Positions 6,671 through 8,379 of a stretch of 8,379 nt of DNA are shown piece by piece. The stretch is from Pseudomonadota bacterium (GTDB lineage: Bacteria > Myxococcota > Myxococcia > Myxococcales > Anaeromyxobacteraceae): assembly GCA_023411405.1 (NCBI GenBank), contig JAEYOU010000324.1:1-8379 (forward strand), in the 5' to 3' direction. The position numbers and the translations under genes were made by a program. Under the pieces are notes generated by a model. The model searched no databases, was not told where the DNA came from, and was given only the letters and a program-made list of their open reading frames with translations. Numbering within the stretch: position 1 is the stretch's first letter; each line of letters opens with the position of its first letter.

Positions 6671-7126
6671 ATGACGCTCGAAGACGCGATGGACGAGGCC
6701 CTCCGGCTCGCGCGCGCGGCCGGGCAGGCGGGCGAGGTCCCGGTCGGCGCGGTGGCGCTCCACCAGGGCCAGATCGTCGGCAGGGGCAGGAACGCGCGCG
6801 AGGGCGCCCGCGACCCGACGGCGCACGCGGAGCTGCTCGCCATCCAGGAGGCCGCGCGCACGCTCGGGCGCTGGCGGCTCAGCGGGGTCACGCTCGTCGT
6901 CACGCTCGAGCCGTGCGCGATGTGCGCGGGCGCGATGGTGCTCGCGCGGATCGACCGGCTGATCTACGCCGCCCCCGATCCGAAGGCCGGCGCGGCCGGT
7001 TCGCTCCAGGACCTCTGCAACGATCCCCGCCTCAACCACCGCTTCCCGGTCCAGCAGGGGCTCCGGTCCGACGAGGCCTCCGCGTTGCTGAAGGAGTTCT
7101 TCCGGGCGCGGCGCGGGGGGCCCTGA
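6671..7126 (+). CDS. tadA: tRNA-specific adenosine deaminase TadA
   Basis: The 151-aa protein has the length and motifs of TadA, which deaminates A34 of tRNA-Arg(ACG) to inosine in the cytoplasm. The zinc and catalytic signature is complete: TAHAE (residues 50-54; His52 a zinc ligand, Glu54 the proton shuttle) and EPCAMCAGAMV (80-90; Cys82 and Cys85 zinc ligands). Other family features are GEVPVGAV (21-28), RNAREGARDPTAHAE, RWRLSGVTL (67-75) and DPKAGAAGSLQDLCNDPRLNHR (103-124). The ATG at 6671 starts exactly at the family N-terminus; the preceding GTGAGA is at best a weak ribosome binding site. It sits 40 bases after the radical SAM gene and upstream of two tRNA-Ser genes, the SRP RNA and dnaX, a neighbourhood also seen in Bacillus subtilis. 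Confidence 0.96.
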   Translation: MTLEDAMDEALRLARAAGQAGEVPVGAVALHQGQIVGRGRNAREGARDPTAHAELLAIQEAARTLGRWRLSGVTLVVTLEPCAMCAGAMVLARIDRLIYAAPDPKAGAAGSLQDLCNDPRLNHRFPVQQGLRSDEASALLKEFFRARRGGP

Positions 7127-7148
7127 ACCTGCCCTGCGCCCGGGACGT

Positions 7149-7174
7149 CCTGCCGCGCCCAGCGGCGCGGCGGG
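7149..7174 (+). terminator. probable tadA terminator hairpin
   Basis: CCTGCCGCGCC (7149-7159) pairs with GGCGCGGCGGG (7164-7174) over 11 bp, with one G-U pair and a 4-base loop. It starts 22 bases after the tadA stop and precedes the tRNA promoter. The following bases (GAAGCCTTCCCCCTT) are pyrimidine-rich but not a true T-run, so termination may be weak or of the non-canonical kind usual in GC-rich genomes. Confidence 0.5.
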
Positions 7175-7189
7175 CCGAAGCCTTCCCCC

Positions 7190-7217
7190 TTGGCACGTCC
7201 GGCGAGATCGGTTAAAT
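7190..7217 (+). promoter_or_regulatory. sigma70-type promoter of the tRNA-Ser genes
   Basis: A -35 box TTGGCA (7190-7195) and a -10 box TTAAAT (7212-7217) are separated by 16 bases. The predicted transcription start is near 7224, a few bases before the first tRNA at 7232. The -10 is a conspicuous AT-rich patch in otherwise GC-rich DNA. It probably drives both tRNAs and may also supply the SRP RNA. Confidence 0.62.
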
Positions 7218-7231
7218 CCGCCCGTCGGTCC

Positions 7232-7320
7232 GGAGAGCTGGCCGAGCCTGGTCGAAGGCGCCTGACTCGAAATCAGGTGTACCGGCAACGGTACCGGGGG
7301 TTCGAATCCCTCGCTCTCCG
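7232..7320 (+). tRNA. tRNA-Ser (anticodon CGA)
   Basis: The 89-nt cloverleaf can be folded by eye. Acceptor stem is GGAGAGC (7232-7238) with GCTCTCC (7313-7319) and discriminator G7320. The D stem is GCC/GGC. The anticodon stem is CCTGA/TCAGG with loop CTCGAAA, giving anticodon CGA at 7268-7270, which reads UCG. A long class II variable arm (stem TACCG/CGGTA, loop GCAA) and the TTCGAAT T-loop (7301-7307) identify a serine tRNA. The 3' CCA is not encoded and must be added by nucleotidyltransferase. Confidence 0.96.
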
Positions 7321-7345
7321 CTCGTAGGTGCAGTGGAAGAAGGTT

Positions 7346-7433
<88 letters not shown>

Positions 7434-7511
7434 AGCATTGCTCGAGCATCGGTCTTAAAGAAGGTGTGGGACGGTCGAGGGCTGAGCAGTCCGACAGCGT
7501 CCTGCTGGCGT

Positions 7512-7620
7512 GAGCCGGCCCAGAATCCTCGGGCGACGTGGGGGCCGTCGAACCCCGCCAGGCCCGGAAGGGAGCAACGGTAGGTGGTTCTCCGTGCGCC
7601 CGGGGATTGTGGGCCGGCTC
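7512..7620 (+). ncRNA. ffs: signal recognition particle 4.5S-type RNA
   Basis: The conserved SRP domain IV core is plain: CCAGGCCCGGAAGGGAGCA around 7557-7575, with the GGAA tetraloop at 7566-7569 and the AGCA side of the symmetric loop that binds the Ffh M domain. The ends close with a perfect stem, GAGCCGGCCC (7512-7521) to GGGCCGGCTC (7611-7620), and a second stem AATCCTCGGGCG to CGCCCGGGGATT with one G-U pair. The result is a single hairpin of about 109 nt, the small Gram-negative form without an Alu domain. It works with Ffh and FtsY in co-translational targeting to the membrane. Ends are set by the stem and could differ by a few bases. It lies 79 bases after the second tRNA and 89 before dnaX; I see no clear promoter or terminator of its own. 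Confidence 0.94.
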
Positions 7621-7709
7621 GTTGTATGTTGGGTCCTACGTTTCCCATCAGCGAAGCCTGGGCCGCTCCAGGGTTCCCGCGCAGGGACGCCTGACCGAGC
7701 CTCCGTGCC

Positions 7710-8379
7710 ATGAGCTACCTCGTCCTCGCCCGCAAGTACCGGCCCCAGCGCTTCGGCGAGATGTCCGGCCAGGAGCACGTGGTGCGGACGCTCTCCAACG
7801 CGCTCCGGACGGGACAGCTCGCGCACGCCTTCCTGTTCACCGGCCCGCGCGGCGTGGGCAAGACCACCTCCGCGCGCCTCGTGGCGAAGGCCCTCAACTG
7901 CGAGAAGGGCCCGACGGCCGAGCCCTGCGGCGCCTGCACGCCCTGCGTGGAGATCGCCGAGGGCCGCGCGGTCGACGTGGTCGAGATCGACGCGGCCTCG
8001 AACAATGGCGTCGACAACGTCCGCGACATCGTGGAGGGCGTGAAGTACCGGCCGGCCCGCGACCGCTACAAGGTCTTCGTGGTCGACGAGGTCCACATGC
8101 TCTCGCAGGGTGCGTTCAACGCCCTGCTCAAGACGCTCGAGGAGCCGCCGCCGCACGTGAAGTTCGTCCTCGCGACGACCGACGTGCACCGCGTCCCGGA
8201 GACCATCGTCTCGCGGTGCCAGCGGTTCGACTTCCGGCGGCTCACGCTGCAGCAGATCGTCGAGCGGCTCCAGGCGGTCGCGGCGGAGGAGGGGATGAAG
8301 CTCTCCCCGACCGCGCTCGGCCTCGTCGCCCGCCAGGCCGAGGGCGGGATGCGCGACGCGCTCTCGCTGCTCGATCAGG
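7710..8379 (+). CDS. dnaX: DNA polymerase III subunit gamma/tau, 5' part
   Basis: The reading frame is open from the ATG at 7710 to the window end, giving 223 residues of a larger clamp-loader ATPase. It begins with the characteristic MSYLVLARKYRPQRF and GQEHVV. Walker A is GPRGVGKTT (45-53), a four-cysteine zinc module is Cys64, 73, 76 and 79, Walker B is VVDEVHML (124-131), ATTDVHRVPETIVSRCQRF (155-173) carries the sensor 1 region and the SRC arginine finger (Arg169), and GGMRDALSLLDQ (212-223) is the sensor 2 helix. The protein loads the sliding clamp and organises the replisome. The start agrees with the family; only a weak GAG precedes it. Whether a shorter gamma form is made cannot be judged because the 3' part is missing. 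Confidence 0.97.
   Translation, partial: MSYLVLARKYRPQRFGEMSGQEHVVRTLSNALRTGQLAHAFLFTGPRGVGKTTSARLVAKALNCEKGPTAEPCGACTPCVEIAEGRAVDVVEIDAASNNGVDNVRDIVEGVKYRPARDRYKVFVVDEVHMLSQGAFNALLKTLEEPPPHVKFVLATTDVHRVPETIVSRCQRFDFRRLTLQQIVERLQAVAAEEGMKLSPTALGLVARQAEGGMRDALSLLDQ

Noticed and set aside
4750..6903. A 717-codon minus-strand open frame
   Set aside because: It covers the radical SAM gene and part of tadA in antisense; its composition is Arg/Glu/Ala-rich without any conserved motif, whereas the plus-strand proteins are clear.
7621..7709. Small inverted repeats between the SRP RNA and dnaX (such as CCTGG...CCAGG)
   Set aside because: Stems of only 4-5 bp with no T-run; not enough to call a terminator, and no good promoter pair was seen either.

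Overview
This window is ordinary chromosomal DNA from a very GC-rich bacterium. Nearly every third codon position is G or C, which is why long open frames appear antisense to the real genes. The GC content, a PATAN/DUF4388 protein and the gene content suggest a member of the Myxococcota (Anaeromyxobacter-like). That assignment is an inference from style and families, not from a search.

Left part (37-4721), minus strand. Four genes run in one direction with short gaps, in transcription order: a secreted DsbA-like thioredoxin-fold protein with a cysteine-rich N-terminal segment, a DUF4388/PATAN-domain protein, an Eis-like GNAT acetyltransferase with an SCP2-like tail, and the tRNA pseudouridine-13 synthase TruD. 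Gaps of 50, 38 and 94 bases would allow one transcript. The four products share no obvious pathway, so this may be only a directon.

Middle (4722-4878). This is a 157-base divergent intergenic region. It holds a perfect 10-bp hairpin nested inside a CCTGAGC...GTCGAAGG framework typical of dispersed intergenic palindromes, a GGGCAC tandem tract with G-quadruplex potential, and a TAGACY -10-like hexamer close to each of the two divergent start codons. Neither start has a clear Shine-Dalgarno sequence.

Right part (4879-8379), plus strand. A radical SAM protein of the TIGR03960-like type is followed by tadA (tRNA adenosine-34 deaminase), a GC hairpin that probably ends tadA, a good promoter, two tandem tRNA-Ser genes (anticodons CGA and GGA), the 4.5S-type SRP RNA (ffs), and the 5' part of dnaX, cut by the window end. 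The order tadA / tRNA-Ser / SRP RNA / dnaX resembles the arrangement in Bacillus subtilis and looks like an old housekeeping cluster for translation, protein export and replication.

No CRISPR array, insertion sequence, prophage, toxin-antitoxin pair or defence system is visible. The points most worth following up are the cysteine-rich DsbA-like protein, the C-terminal cysteine cluster of the radical SAM protein, and the palindrome/G-tract intergenic region.
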